Below are positions 25,620 to 51,100 of a stretch of DNA of 64,000 bases, one piece after another. The notes under the pieces are model-generated. The model was not told the origin of the DNA and made no database searches. It worked only from the letters and a program-made list of their open reading frames with translations. Position 1 is the stretch's first letter; each line of letters begins with the position of its first letter. The stretch lies in NCBI GenBank assembly GCA_900239685.1, contig OENT01000540.1, forward strand, positions 1 through 64,000, given 5' to 3'. A program made the translations under genes and the position numbers. The stretch is from Rotaria macrura. Lineage: Eukaryota; Rotifera; Eurotatoria; Philodinida; Philodinidae.

Positions 25620-27464
25620 TCAAATGATTTTTTTCTGATAAAGTTTCGTAAAATAAATAAAACCGATTAAACACACGATAAACATAGTTGAATGAATTGG
25701 ATATTCAAAACCACAACCATGTGGTATACCATTCTTAGATTCTTCAGATAGAGCCACACCAATACCTCCATGATGAGCTGCTCTGTCAAGTAATAATTTA
25801 TGTTTTTGAACATATCGTCGTGCATGAAATGCATTATAAACACATACTATTGCTCGACGAAGTCCACTAAAATTTAAAGATTTCTTTTAATTAAAATCGA
25901 AAAGATATTATATGATAAGTTCACTTTAAACATCCACATAATATCACAGTATCAAGAGTAAAATGAATTCCAACTGAATCGAAGAATATAGCCGAGATAA
26001 TGTATAATAGTGTACCGAAAAATAAACCCTAAATTAATGTAATAGAACACATTTTTTGTTATTGAGAAATAATTGTCAGAGAAAACACAACTATTCATCG
26101 TATTCCTTCCGATGAATCGAAAATAATTATATTTGCATAATAAAATCTTTCCTACTTTTATGACTCCAACAAAATCATAAATAAGACAGTGAGTACGATG
26201 TTGGCAACATTGTTCCAGTGCTTGAATCTCTGTTTTATAGTCTTCAGGTACCTCTTGTGTAGATTTCATGGAATGATTCGTTCGAATTGATTCATATAAA
26301 TCTGTTTGAATAAAACAAAAAAAAGAAAACAATGTGGTTCGAGGAAAATTTAATCTTCTTCTATATACCGAATAGTTCTTCATTGATTTCTTTTTCACAT
26401 TCTGCAGGTAAACCATGTCCAGCATGTTCAAGTTTGACAAGTCGACAACCGAGTGTCTGAAAATTATATTGAAGAAATGATAAATCATGCACGTTTAAGT
26501 TACTTTATTTATGAAAAACAAAACATACCTGTTGAATAATATATGAATTTGCTTCTCGTACAAGTCGATCTTCCGTTCCAACCATAATTAAACAATCGAA
26601 TGGTGCATATCGAATTTTAAGTAATTCAGCATAGCTAACGTAATGTCGTTGAACAGCCAGTAAATGTCCTATAACACCAATTAATGTTGGTGGAATACGT
26701 TTTTTACATCGTTCCGTATGATAATTGAGAAAAATCTATTTTAAATAAAGATACAATTCATATATTTATATGAAACATTTCACTGAAATTTCTACTCTCG
26801 TACATTTCTTTTTTTGGGATCAGCAAGTGTCTTTGGACCATAGAGCATAGCCAGAGCATTTTCAACCAGTAAATGTTCATCTCGAATGACTAATGAACGA
26901 AGAATGTGACGAATACCAACAAATGGTGCCCGACCAGCAAGACCACCAGCATGTGTTGCCAGTAATGTTAATGAAAGAACTCTTTCGGGTGCAAGTAAAG
27001 CAAACTCGAGTGCAATCATGCCACCCATTGATACGCCGACAACGTGACATTTAGTCCATTTTAAATGATCAATCAGTGCAAGAGCATCTTTAGCCATTTG
27101 TGTTGTCGTATATTGAAATGTAAATGGTGATGATGAACGACCACAACCACGATTATCATAGGTAACACACTGAAATAATAATAATAAGAAAAAAAAAGAA
27201 AGTAGTAGATCATTTTGATCGAAATCTATCAGAATGCTTTATACTTGATAATCAGGTTGTTGACGAAAAAATGCCGTCTAAATGAAGATGTTATGTTTCT
27301 TTCATCAACAAAATGAATCTCAATGTTTGCCATACTTGACATGCCCAAGCATCACCATCGGTTAATAAACCCATGATAAATAAAATTTTATTTTGTCCAG
27401 AACCATAGACTTCATAATATAAATCGACATTATGATGAAGAGATGATAATTTGATGCGTGGCAT
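25620..27464 (-). CDS. alpha/beta hydrolase with C-terminal membrane segments
   Basis: Eight exons (27464-27336, 27277-27245, 27169-26804, 26735-26529, 26456-26369, 26301-26156, 26028-25925, 25866-25620) join to 439 residues. The first ~270 residues are an alpha/beta hydrolase fold: YDNRGCGRS, the nucleophile elbow GVSMGG (Ser), an acid candidate in GTEDRL, and the catalytic His in EHAGHG. After the fold, two hydrophobic stretches encoded by the last two exons (GLFFGTLLYIISAIFF and MFIVCLIGFIYF) predict anchoring in a membrane, which is not standard for soluble family members. The substrate cannot be read from the sequence; lipid or ester hydrolysis is possible. The start was chosen as the first ATG that keeps the conserved first strand (YYEVYGSG). 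Confidence 0.85.
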
Positions 27465-28672
27465 TTTAAAGAATTATAAATATCATGAGCGATAAATTGT
27501 ATCCTAGGATGGATGGATGGATGGATCATTGAAAAAGTTAATTCTATTGGACGAATTCAGTGTCTATCAAAAGCAACTTTGCATATAGAGGGATATAGTT
27601 GTCCTGCATGCATGCTTCGTCCCGGAACAGTGTATTCAACATCTCTACATTCAAACTTCATGAGTTCTATTATATAATAAAATGAGATAAGTTTAAAATT
27701 CGATGAAGTATTTAATATATTCATGTAATTAAAAACTAGTTCAATTTTTATTATTAGTCAATTGATATTATTGAATATATTCTCAAATAAGTTCAAAACG
27801 AAATGCTAAATGTCAAACAATTTATAGTACCATCCTAAATATATACGACCGAGATAATCACACGACCTTTTACTACCATGACAAATAATTAAATCAAATG
27901 CAAATAGTGATTTAGATACCTAATAAATTTTCTTCGATCGATGCAGTGTATACAGCAAGGTTTCATTAATAAACAAAATGAGAAGACTTTCTTCGACGAA
28001 ACGAATCGGGACATTTTCAGGTGTCAGAAAAATAAGAAGTATTAAAGTTACGCAGTAATAATCCTATTGGCAAAAACACGAGTGTGTGTGTATAGATATC
28101 AGTGTTCGATTAACACCAACTCTTCTTCACGTTCACTTTCAATAGAATCAATGAATGAAGAATGATATGCATCGATTGCAAACGTTAAATTATTGACCTT
28201 GGCTGAGAGATTTATATCAAATACTTCAACTAAGAAGCTATTGATCAAGATTGCCTTCAATTGAGAAGTATATCGTCTATTCGATTAATTCTTTGAGTTA
28301 GATTAAGAGATGGTGTAGAATGAAAAAATTCATCATGACGCTTCTCATACTGCATGGTGTGTGTGTGTATAACTTGAATATACACAAATTTTGAATATTT
28401 TCAAATTTTGTTAAAACGCTAGCAATGAAAAAATCAAAGACTTCGTACATAATTCTTTTTTGAAACTGATTTTAAAATGAATACTTCATATGTTTGATAA
28501 GCTTGAACAAAATATCTTTTAATCTTGAAAATGAATTTGTCTTTTTACACATGATAGAGTTCTTGTTTCTTTGTCGTCAAGAATTCTAGAACTATTGCAT
28601 ATAGAAATGAATAAAGCAAAGATTTGCTTTGCAATCATCAAGTTTATTTATATACAAAAGAGAGACTAGCTA
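27465..28672. other. intergenic region, no gene seen
   Basis: It holds a short (GGAT)n tract near 27509-27527 and small TG-repeat patches near 28082 and 28358. No coding exon is supported. Confidence 0.5.
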
Positions 28673-39974
<11,302 letters not shown>

Positions 39975-39989
39975 CTTATTCAACTAACT

Positions 39990-41297
39990 GAACAAGTACA
40001 ATATGTGTGTTCAATTTAACTTGTCACAGAGAACAAAAAGGAACAAGTAGTTTCTTCCTTCCATCGGTCATGCTGTTTCTCACAACAACAGCCACTATAA
40101 ACGGACAACTATGTCGCTAGTAGTCATCGTGAAAAAAAATCGATGCTCTTACACAGAGAACGGATTGAAAAATAAGAGCTGCGTATGAAACATTACTTAG
40201 AACCATGATCGAAATTCGACTTTTTTATGTTGATTCAACTGTTTGAAATGCTTGAGATAAATTTAAAACAGTTAATGTTGAAAAACTCTAGTAGCTAATA
40301 TAAGTACGCCATTTCTTTTCTTTCGGCCTTTTCTATTAATCTAGAAATAGATGTTACTCAAAATAACACCATAGTTTTTGGTTTGTGCCCAGTTCGTCGA
40401 TTACATGGTAGATAACAAAGATTATGGAGATAGTAATAGTTTGATTAGCCCAAGAGTTATAATCTGATCAACACTAATTGAATGAATTGATTAAAAGTGT
40501 AGCTTTGGTAATAGCAATCAACAGCAGTAATGTGAAGATTATCGAGTCACATAATAGCATTATGTGGCTAACTGTGTATGTGACAGATACTCATGTACGA
40601 TAGATTTATTTTCTTTCCAGTTAAATCAAGAGTGATTGAGTAATAATAAGGAAAATCTTCACTCGAACAACAATTCACTTTCAAATGAACGAATACACTA
40701 GATGTATTATTTTTTTTCTGTCGATCGACATGTTTTTTATTTTTACAGAAAATTACTAAACTATTAAAGATATCTGCGTTGATTTAACACATTTTCTATT
40801 CCTATTACGGGGCCAGAAAAAATAATACATAGGTTCTAAATTGTAATTTGTAAAGAATTGGTACTGACTTGATTTGTTTTAAGAAAAAGTTCATTCATCA
40901 TTCCTCCGTGTGAAATAAACACTTTTCCATGTCGTCTTCCTACGAATATGTATAGTATATTGAAACGATGCACTATGTCCCATATCTACGCTCTATTTGT
41001 ACTAAATGATTATAAATTAGTAGGAGACTTACAAAACATAATAATCATCGCATACATCAAATCATAACATGTAGTCAATAGTTAAAGATATGAATTGTAT
41101 TCTCAAATTGATATTGTGTTGTTTAAAAAAAGTAGGTTTGTGCAACAAGGATTCATCGGCGTACTGAACATGTGAATGTATCTCTCCATGCAAAATAAAT
41201 ACATGATGAAATAATCAGAAGAAAAACTAAGAGAATTTTCAAAAACTAAAGCATTGTCAAACATGATTTTCTCTGGATTCATTTGATTCGAAGTTTT
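39990..41297. other. intergenic region 5' of ULK4
   Basis: Non-coding AT-rich DNA; no conserved exon, RNA gene or clear repeat recognised. Confidence 0.5.
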
Positions 41298-41567
41298 TCA
41301 AAAACGAAAACTTGAAGTCATGTAAATAGAATCGATGAGGGTTTCGATGATAGCTGCTTTATGTGAAAGAAGATAACAAACGTCACATATCGTCTGGAGA
41401 TATCCTTGAATTACAACTGTTTGTTGACTTGCAATTAATTGTTTTCTAATGAATGCATTAGAACTTGATGTTTGATTTGAGATCTCATGAAATTTATCAG
41501 TATTGTTAATCAAATTAGAATAATGAGATCTATGTCTACACAAATCCACATGGAATGTATTCTGCAT
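41298..41567 (-). CDS. hypothetical 89-aa protein, weakly supported
   Basis: A single frame starts at a real ATG preceded by an acceptor-like TTTCTTTACAAAG and ends at a stop near the 3' edge. The sequence is fairly balanced and contains ICDVCYLL, but I recognise no family. It could be a small gene or a chance frame. No partner exons are evident. Confidence 0.3.
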   Translation of the reverse strand: MQNTFHVDLCRHRSHYSNLINNTDKFHEISNQTSSSNAFIRKQLIASQQTVVIQGYLQTICDVCYLLSHKAAIIETLIDSIYMTSSFRF

Positions 41568-43453
41568 GGTCTTTGTAAAGAAAAAATAACAATAAAATTG
41601 AGAACTATAAGGTTTTGTTTATTCAATCAAATGCCTTATCATAAGTGATGTGATGAAGAGTAAAGGTCGAATCTAAGAATTGACATTTGAGTTCGATATT
41701 TTTATTTAATAATTTTTTTGTTTCCAAGCGAAATTTGTGTTGATAATATTTATTTCAAATCAATACTTTTCTACATATCAAGAATGGCCAGAAAAATGAA
41801 TAAATATTCCCTCTAATTATCTAGACAAATTGTTTTCGACTGATTACAAAATTAAATTCGATACAGTTGTAGATAAAAGCAAGATTTTTGTACGAATATT
41901 ACTAAAAAGATATTAAATTGTATCGTATCCTGTTGATTAATCAGAAATATGGATATTATTTACAACAGTAATATGCATACATTCCAATAAATGCTCGTTT
42001 TTCAATAAAAAAAAATGCAAGGATTATTTGTCATCTCGTATTACCTAACGAAGAAAAAAAAAACAAGTCAACTTAATATTTTTTTTTCTTATTGACGATT
42101 TAGTGAAATTCATTTATTGGCATATATTGTCTTCTTCCTGTGTTTTTGTTAAAGACCGAATTGATTTCACGTGGATTCAATATTAGTTTCCTTGTATATC
42201 GATTTATTTCAAAGCGAACTTTAGTTAGATAACTATAGAAGACTTTTTTATGAGACAGCGTTTTTCATACTTATCATATATATATATATACTTTTGTTAT
42301 GAAGCTATTTTCAGAAGATATTTGGATCCAAGTTGACATGAAAATCAAGCAGAGAAATTATTGTTATTTTTTTGTATAGTGTGTCTAATGACAACGGGTA
42401 TTATGAGACGATCTTAAAGTATAATGTTTCCCGCCTTCTCATAGTATTCTTGTTACAATGTAACATCTCTTTTTCCTTCAGGCAATACTAATGTAGGGCG
42501 AGAAAAGCTCGCTCCGCCCTCTTCTGTCAATATATTTCCTTTGACATACTTTGTAAGAAATATGTTTGATGTTGGTTGTTATTTTTGTCATGGCTGTTAT
42601 TGTTGTTGCTCTTTCATCGCACACATAAATGTCAATCATTCATATACGAAAATGCACGTACATGTATATAACCATATATGTACATATATAATACATACAC
42701 ATATCTATGGGCTATTCTTGTTTTAGTAAGAAGATTTTTTGTCATCTTTTGAAGAAATAATAGTTTTGATGTCTTTCAACTGATTGATTTTTTTAATTAC
42801 ATGAAAACATTGAAAATGAATGAAAGGAGAAAACTATGAGAAGAACAAATAAGTAATGTAAATTATTGTATGACAATAATGTGTTCCGTATCGTCATCAG
42901 TATAACTGCTTTTTCATTATATCCTTCTGTGTTGATTATGTCAACGAACTTCACATAGGCAGCAAGAAAAGGCGAATTGTATTAGAACAAAAAAAGAGTA
43001 TATACACAATCATGCACTCTGATGTGTTCCATTCTCTTTTCTCTGAAAAGATAACTCACCCCCATTTGGTTTCCAACTATATAACTCAAATGACTGTGCA
43101 GACAGCATCAGCAACTGTATTTTTTTGTTCTCTTCTTTCTTTTTCATCTCGTCAACGTGTACAACAGCATATGTGCTTAGTTAAGTAGAGAAGCGCGTAC
43201 AAAAAGCATAAATGTAAATACATATTCTTCCATGTAATATATTACAATAACGTTGATTCATACATCAAAACTCGTACAATTGTTATTTCTGTAGAGAACA
43301 TTATCGTTAAGGTGAGAGAAACATATAGAAGAATATGTGTTGTAAGAAGATTAGTTACACATATCATTATATATTGATATCAAATATCAGAGACACTGTT
43401 TGGTTTCCATAGTATGAAAATCTTTTTTTTAACACTTATTTATCTTTAGAATA
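41568..43453. other. intergenic region 5' of calcineurin
   Basis: Mostly AT-rich. A small GC-rich hairpin, AGGGCG...CGCCCT with an inner GCGAG/CTCGC alternative, lies at 42495-42520. No gene is supported. Confidence 0.45.
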
Positions 43454-43473
43454 ATGAAAATAAAATTTTCCTC

Positions 43474-46400
43474 ATGACGAGTAGTGATAAAACGTCTGAT
43501 GCTCCATCAGCATTAACATCATCATCAACAACAACGCCAAAGTACACTACTAAGGATAGAAATTGTAAAACAGTTCCAGCAGCTCCTGCACATCGTCTTA
43601 GCGTTGAAGATATTTATTCGCATCCATCCGATCCAGATGACAAACCTAATTTAGATATCCTCAAGCAACATCTTTTACTCGAAGGTCGTCTTACTGAACA
43701 AGCTGCGATTCGAATAGTTGAAACTGGTAATGAACATTGATTTTTCAACTTATACGACATTAACTATCGTAACGATATTCCTATGAATACCGATTGTCTC
43801 GAAATGATGATTCTATTTTCCATAAATAGATCTTACTAAGATTAGAGAGCATGAGGAAAAATCGATGAATAGTTGGTAAGTAAAAAAGAAATCATGGAAC
43901 TACTGTACAGTTCAATTCTTTTATTTGATTAAAATCAATATAAATTGCATCAACTATTAACCAATTTGTTTATTATTAATACGAAATCAACACTTTCATA
44001 AATCAACGACGTTCCTTTTTCTATTTTGCAACATGACATTTCTCGATGAGGATTATAAGAAGAAAAACAAACAAATATTTTTGTCAACACAGAAATCGAG
44101 AGAATTTTATTTTTTCATTAAGGTGCTGCAATTTTACGTGATGAACCGACAATGATCGACATTGCAGCACCATTGACAATATGTGGTGATATTCATGGAC
44201 AATTCTATGATTTGATCAAGTAAGCAGCGACTACATATGATCATGAAAATCAATTGTTTTCTTTTTCTTGATAGATTATTTGAAGTCGGAGGTTCTCCAG
44301 CGACTACTCGTTATTTATTTCTTGGTGATTATATTGACCGAGGATATTTTGGAATCGAATGGTTTGACTTATTCTATTTGTCATTTGTTGATAAAGTCAT
44401 GTTTTTTTCTTGTTTACTTCTAATTTAGTGTTCTTTATTTATGGTCATTAAAAATTCATCATCCAAAAACATTCTTTTTACTTCGAGGAAATCATGAATG
44501 TCGACATTTAACAGACTATTTCACGTAGGAAAATTATTCTTCGCTAATTTTTGTTTTTCACTAGATCTTCTATGTTTTTTTTTCTTCTTTTGCTTATATT
44601 TAGTTTTAAACAAGAATGTCTTGTTAAGTATACAGAAAAAGTCTATGAATGTTGTATGATTGCTTTCGATTGTCTGCCATTAGCTGCATTAATGAATAAA
44701 CAATTTTTATGTGTACATGGAGGACTATCGCCAGAGATCCATACATTAGATGATATACGAAAGGTAATTTGAAATTAATATATTCAGTAGGGATACATAT
44801 CATGAATAAACATTCTTTAGTTGATATTGAGAGTAACCTTTTAATTACATGCAACGAATGGAATCGATTGATTGGTTTGTTTAAGTCGTTTCTCAGTAGG
44901 GAAAAGAAAACAGAAACTATGTACCATGTTGAATTGATATTGAGTCGGTTACTATAAGCGGAATATTTCTTTTCTTGTACAGAAATCAACTGTCATTGAA
45001 TTCATGAAAAATAATTCTTAATATTGATGATATAAGATTGACAGACACTCAAAGTTAAGTCAGTCCAACTGTCCTATGTGTAATTATTCTATACAAATAG
45101 ATCTTAATACAGATTGAAAAAGAAAATGGATTTCGACATTTTGTTTCTTTTTCCATAGTTATGATCTAGTAACTATGGTTGCAGTCTATAATCCACTAAA
45201 TGCTTGTTATGACACAAGGCTATTTTTTTTGCTCTGAAAAAAATTTATGATTGCTGCAAAATGATCTTTGCATGATGCCAAGATTCATTCATTGATGTTT
45301 CTATGTTTCGAAAAAAAGATTCGTTTCTCATCAATACCAAAAAACCGTCCATGACAATAAGAGAAATGTGAAAATGAAAATTTTCTCTCTTTACGCATGA
45401 CAATCTTATGCCAATTAATCATGTTTTAACGCTTGAAAACACTTTCTTGTGTATGTTGACGACAGTGGACAAGAGGATTAGTCGACGAGGAATTTCAGCT
45501 CGTTGATAGAGATTTATTTTGCCCAATATATATTACGATGGTAATGAAATGGAAAGAATATAAACATATACTTTGGTAGTCATTTATGACTGTCTTACTG
45601 AATAGTTTCTTTGTATGTGTTCGTATGTTTACTTTATCTCAATTCTCGTGGAAAAATTCATTTCTCTTATAAGTTCTTCTGAAGGGTGAAATGATAATAC
45701 AATTATTATTGGCCCAGGTCGACTTGACCAGAAAGTGAGAGAGAATAATCTTCTATGCTACTGTTTAGAACGATAGACAGTTGTTATCTCTCATCTTCGC
45801 TAAATTTTCTTGTAAGCTATCTCCAATTTTGACGAAATACGAGACATATTCTTCTCCGATTTGTAGATATTTAATCTACATTATTGTCGTACTTCGAATA
45901 AAATATCAACGTTCTATTTGCCACTATTTTGAAGGTCATTCTGATGATCTATGAAAGAACTACTGTGCGTATCCTGATTAATAAAATATACGCTACATCG
46001 ATTGTCTTTTGTTTTTGTGAAAAATGACAAACATACGTTAACATCGAGACATCCATGTATCTCGAGACACTTGTACGAGATAGTCTCACACAGTCTAAAT
46101 CATTCACGACTCTGAAATTAAACTTCATGAAAAAGATGATGTCAGAAAAATACATTTACTACTGGAAAAATATATTCTAAAATCATCTTTGTTTTCACTG
46201 GTTTTAATCGATTTAAGGTGGCTGTAGAGAAAAATATTTTACAATCGTTTACAAATAGATTCACAAGTCTGAAATATTTACGGCAATACTTATGATTATT
46301 GTAGAATACTGATGACACTAATCGTCGATCTGTATTATGACATATTTCAAAATATTTTAAGTCTTTCTTGAGTATATATTTGTCTTCATGATTTATTCGA

Positions 46401-48117
46401 TTATAGAAATTTGTAAACAAAATCGAAGACTTTATTACAATGATGATTTGAGAGATGTTCGGTTGCATCACGAATGTTTTAATTTGAGTTTGATTCTATA
46501 GAGTAAGTGTATCTCATATGTAGTATTAAAAATTGTTCGACATAATTATGCTATTTTTTAATTTATTTCTTATTGCAAGGGGGAAAAATGACGTGAAATC
46601 CATTCATCTTCAATAGAATCAGAACACTAGTGTGCTGTAGGAAACGTTTTATTGCATCTCTGGATTTCGTCTATTTGGAATTGATATAAATAGTAACATG
46701 TGCTTTGTTGTTGTTTAAAAACATACTCTTGATAGACTTCGCTTGATATGAACTATGTTTGTTATAAATAGAACAATATCTAAATGACATATCGTTGAAT
46801 TCTGCATATAGATTATTCATACATAACTGTTGTTGACGAAAGCGTAATTCTACATATCCTACATTTCAATATTGATTGACAGAATATCCTGGATTCTTAT
46901 TATTAGTTGTTGTTGTTATTGTAAATTTAAATGATAATATGAATGTTTTTCTTCAGTTAGATCGATTTCATGAACCTCCGCCCTATGGTGGAATGTGTGA
47001 TCTTCTATGGTCTGATCCAGTCGAAGATTATGGAAATGAAAAAGATTCATCATCATCATCAACATCGAAACGCCGTACAAGTATTCCAATTAGTGATCCA
47101 TCGGCCAATTATGGGCCACATACAATTCCTTCATCGCCCAACGAACATTTATTTTTACCGAACACAACACGTGGTTGTTCTTATTTTTATACATATGCTG
47201 CTGTTAATGAATTCTTAGTACATAACCAGATACTCTCAATAATTCGTGCACATGAAGCACAGGATGTTGGCTATCGAATGTATAAAAAATCAGCTGAAAC
47301 TGGTTTTCCATCGCTAATCACAATATTCTCAGCACCCAATTATTTAGATGTTTATCAAAATAAAGCAGCTATTATGAAATATGAAAATAATGTTGTTAAC
47401 ATTCGACAATTCAATTGTTCACCTCATCCATATTGGTTACCAAATTTCATGGACGTATTCTCATGGTCATTACCATTTGTTGGTGAAAAAATAATTGATG
47501 TTCTATTGAATATTCTTAACATATGTACAGATGAAGAATTAGCTGAATACGATGAACATATCGATACATTAATTGAACGTAATAATCGTGAACAACGAAA
47601 AGAACAGATTCGTTCGAAAATACGTGCATTAGGTAAAGTAGCTAAAGCTTATCAATCATTACGTGAAATGAGTGAAAATGTTGTTACATTACGTGGTTTA
47701 ACGCCAACAACTAGTTTAACAGAATTGAACAATGAGGTTAAGTGTGAAACCGAAGTCGCTGCAAATATCCTTCGAGATAAAAGCACTACGACCAAAGAAC
47801 GATTTTCAACTGCCAAGATACTCGATCAAGTCAATGAACGTATGCCACCACCGAAACCAGTCAACGTATTTGCTGGTCCGACTGTTGCTGAACGTATTAA
47901 ACGAACGGTAGCAGATAATCAACCATCGAAATCATCGACAAAAAAAGAAATACCATCAAAAACAATAATGGGTGGAACAACCCAAGGTCTCGTTAAAATG
48001 AGACGTGAAAGTTTTGTTACGACACCTAAAACAACATCAGCGAAAGCAACATCAAATTCTATTGTTAATTCAACAGCAACTGTGAATGGTAAATCGACTA
48101 CAACTTCTAGAAAATGA
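43474..48117 (+). CDS. PPP3C: calcineurin A, catalytic subunit (PP2B)
   Basis: Exons 43474-43726, 44123-44219, 44275-44361, 44429-44524, 44604-44763 and 46957-48117 join to 617 residues. It is the Ca2+/calmodulin-activated Ser/Thr phosphatase. The metal and catalytic motifs GDIHGQ, GDYIDRG and RGNHE are intact. After the catalytic domain come the calcineurin B-binding helix, a calmodulin-binding segment ([16 protein letters not shown]) and the autoinhibitory helix ([18 protein letters not shown]). A Ser-rich insertion of about 34 residues interrupts the catalytic domain after [10 protein letters not shown], and a long Ser/Thr/Lys-rich tail extends the C-terminus. Intron 5 is long (44764-46956). 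A splice acceptor lies at 43449, and a 7-codon upstream frame (ATG 43454) ends overlapping the start codon as ATGA. Confidence 0.95.
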
Positions 48118-51100
48118 TTCATCAACATAGATTGTTTTATAAAAAAAATTTGTTTATTTTTGTTTTCACCTTGTTTGTCCTTAAAACTATATATCTATAT
48201 GCATACATATATAAATATATATATATATATATATACATATATGTATTTTTTTCTATGATTTATATACCCTTGTTTATTAATATTATTTTCATTGGAAAAA
48301 AAATTCGAAACGTACAATATACAAATACACATATGCAAACTAAATTTTAGTTTTAAAATAACAAGAAAAGTTACGAATATTTATAGTTTAATATAGATGC
48401 TATGTCGCGATGATAATGTTTCTTCGAATATAGAAAATGTAAAAAAGAATAGATCAACCAAGGACTAAACTCAAAGGACAATCTCAAACAGGCTAACATA
48501 CAATTTTGACGTGACTTCTAATTATTTACACGATTATGTCGTCAGACTGATGATTGATGTTAGAAAGTTAACATTGTGGCTCTCAATAAATCAAATGTGT
48601 CATCTTCAATTTGCATTCGTGCAACAGTCCTTCCAGTTATGTAGGTGACCTTTTATATCATCATCACCAATTGAGGGCGCATAGCACCTTGAAAAAAGCC
48701 GCGACCTATACTTATTTTATTATACACAATGATTACTGATTTTATTCTTTTGATTTACAATTTCTAAAAATAATCCATTCTATCTTCCATTCAGCTCATA
48801 AGTAGAATTCGTATGAAAATTTCTTTCTTCCATTTGTACCTATTGTAGTGTTGTAGTAATGATAGAAAAAAATTCACTCAAGTTTGAACTTACATCGGGC
48901 ATCTACTGTTTTTCAGATATAACTGAAGAAATTCATTCGACTATCTCATTAGAACGAAGCTTCGCTATTTAACTAGCCAACATGTTTTGGATATGCTCCA
49001 TAGATATTTTAGCTGATATAATACTACACGTCTGATATTCCTCCATCATACGATATCTGTTATTGAAGAAGCCTTCAGTGATTTCCGGGCAAATTTTTTC
49101 ATCTGAGGATCATATGTGAGAATTCTATATGCTTGATAATAACGAGAATCATGTAAACCATGGTTGTTGTTATCATAATTTCAGCATGATCCAGTGACAC
49201 CCTGGAGTTCATACAACATGAATCAGTATGTTTTTATGTCGTATTTGTAGATTTCATTTTTTTTAAAGATCAAATTCTTCATTTATTTATTATAGCGCTA
49301 CTGATGAAGTACTAGAAATTAAAATTAAAGTAGTACATCTCTTGGATCGGTTTGAAATACCTATGTAAAAGTTATCAATTAGCATTTTTGAAATACTATC
49401 ATGAGAAGATTCGTTTGTTGAATGCCATTAAGTCTAACATTGTTTGACGCTTTGATTTTTCATTACTTAGCTCAAGTTTAGATTGTTAGATGTAATCGAA
49501 TTTGAAAGTGATTATTTTCATGAATATCATTGGCCATCATTCTATGGATCTCATATTTCGATGAATGAATCTATCACTTGTTGTTCAATACTTTAACGAT
49601 CTGTTTAAATAATGAGTTTTACACGAAATCTCTACAAGACTCGTCACAGACAAGTGAAACGTTCGGAGCTATAGAATTTACTTCTTCTAAATATTCCAAA
49701 ACGGTGAAAATTAACAAGAGAACCTAGTATCCGTAAATGTTCAGATAAAATCAAATCATAATTATAATGTCTTTGAGCATAAAATTTGTAATTGTTGATC
49801 ATTTACTGATATAATTACATCCCTGTTTGGGAAAATATTTGACTCCGAATCTTCTCTTAACCTACTTCAACACTCACTTCATTGAGTCTCATTAATAAAA
49901 TACGCTGATTTCAACGAATTTACAAAAAATTCAAAAAATTTCGATTATTATTCTTCATCAAATGAAAATTTATCCCTTGTAAAATTTTACTAGCAACTTT
50001 TCAGGAAAGATTCTTGTAAGTGAGAAATAGAAACCAACATTCGACTATTGCCATAACTATTAATATGGATACAAAGAATAAGTTCTGTCGCCAGATTTCT
50101 CTTGAATATGACATTATTCGTAAAGAATATATATATTTGAATGACTAGTCATTAGTATAAATGGTGATTTGCATGAGTGCTCATTCAAATCAGAAAAGGC
50201 ATGCCGATGTTTTGTACACGGATTTTTTGTACTTCATATTAAACTATTCGTTATAAACCATTATATTTTGCGGAAAAGAAATTAATAATAGTCTCTTTCA
50301 TTAGACTTCAGTTTTTTGTCAATTAAAAATTTTAAAACTATTCATAATGTGTATCTGTACACTTTAGTTATTCTGATACACTATCAGAGAGCTGTCGGTA
50401 ACTACAGTTAATCATGTATAACTAATCTTTAGAACTTCGAAAAATTTTCATTCATTTTGTTCATATTGGAGTTCTAGTATGTTCAAAATCGCAAAAACAT
50501 ATAATCCTATTCTTTGTCCTAATCGCGTCATAAACAGCAATTATTGTTTGCTGCAATTTCAATTCAGAATAATATTAGACATAAATTCTGGCTGATCGAT
50601 GCGAAAATTAGATATTTGTCGATCCTGAGATGATTATGACTCGTGTACCGATTGATACGTAAAATTTTCATTTCGACTAGGATCAAAAAATTGCAATCAT
50701 GTTGTCGCATAAAACACTATGCCTTCTCAGAACAATTGAACGTCTACAACTATTTGTCTTCATTTTAGTCAGGTTTATTTAGTATCGTTGTTTTTAATTG
50801 CAAAAATTAGCTGTAGGTTATATTCTCCATCTTGATGAGTAGTATATGCTTAGCAATTATTACACAATTTAGTTCGTACGAAACTCTGTTACGTGTATTT
50901 TTCGTGTTTCTTATCGAAACACAAGGAATGATCATTGGATTATAGTAAAACATCGATTTGAATAGATTTCACTGGTGACACAAAAACAAACAAAAAGCAA
51001 TCATATAAGAATTCTTTTGTTTTTCAACTAAACAATCAAATATAAAGTTTTGACGTACTTTCACAAAACATCATTCTCTTTTTGACTAATACAAAAGAAA

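Noticed and set aside
46142-46471. 109-codon minus-strand frame in calcineurin intron 5
   Set aside because: Ile/Asn/Lys/Phe-rich composition like random AT-rich DNA, no acceptor or polyadenylation context as clear as for the nested ULK4-intron frame.
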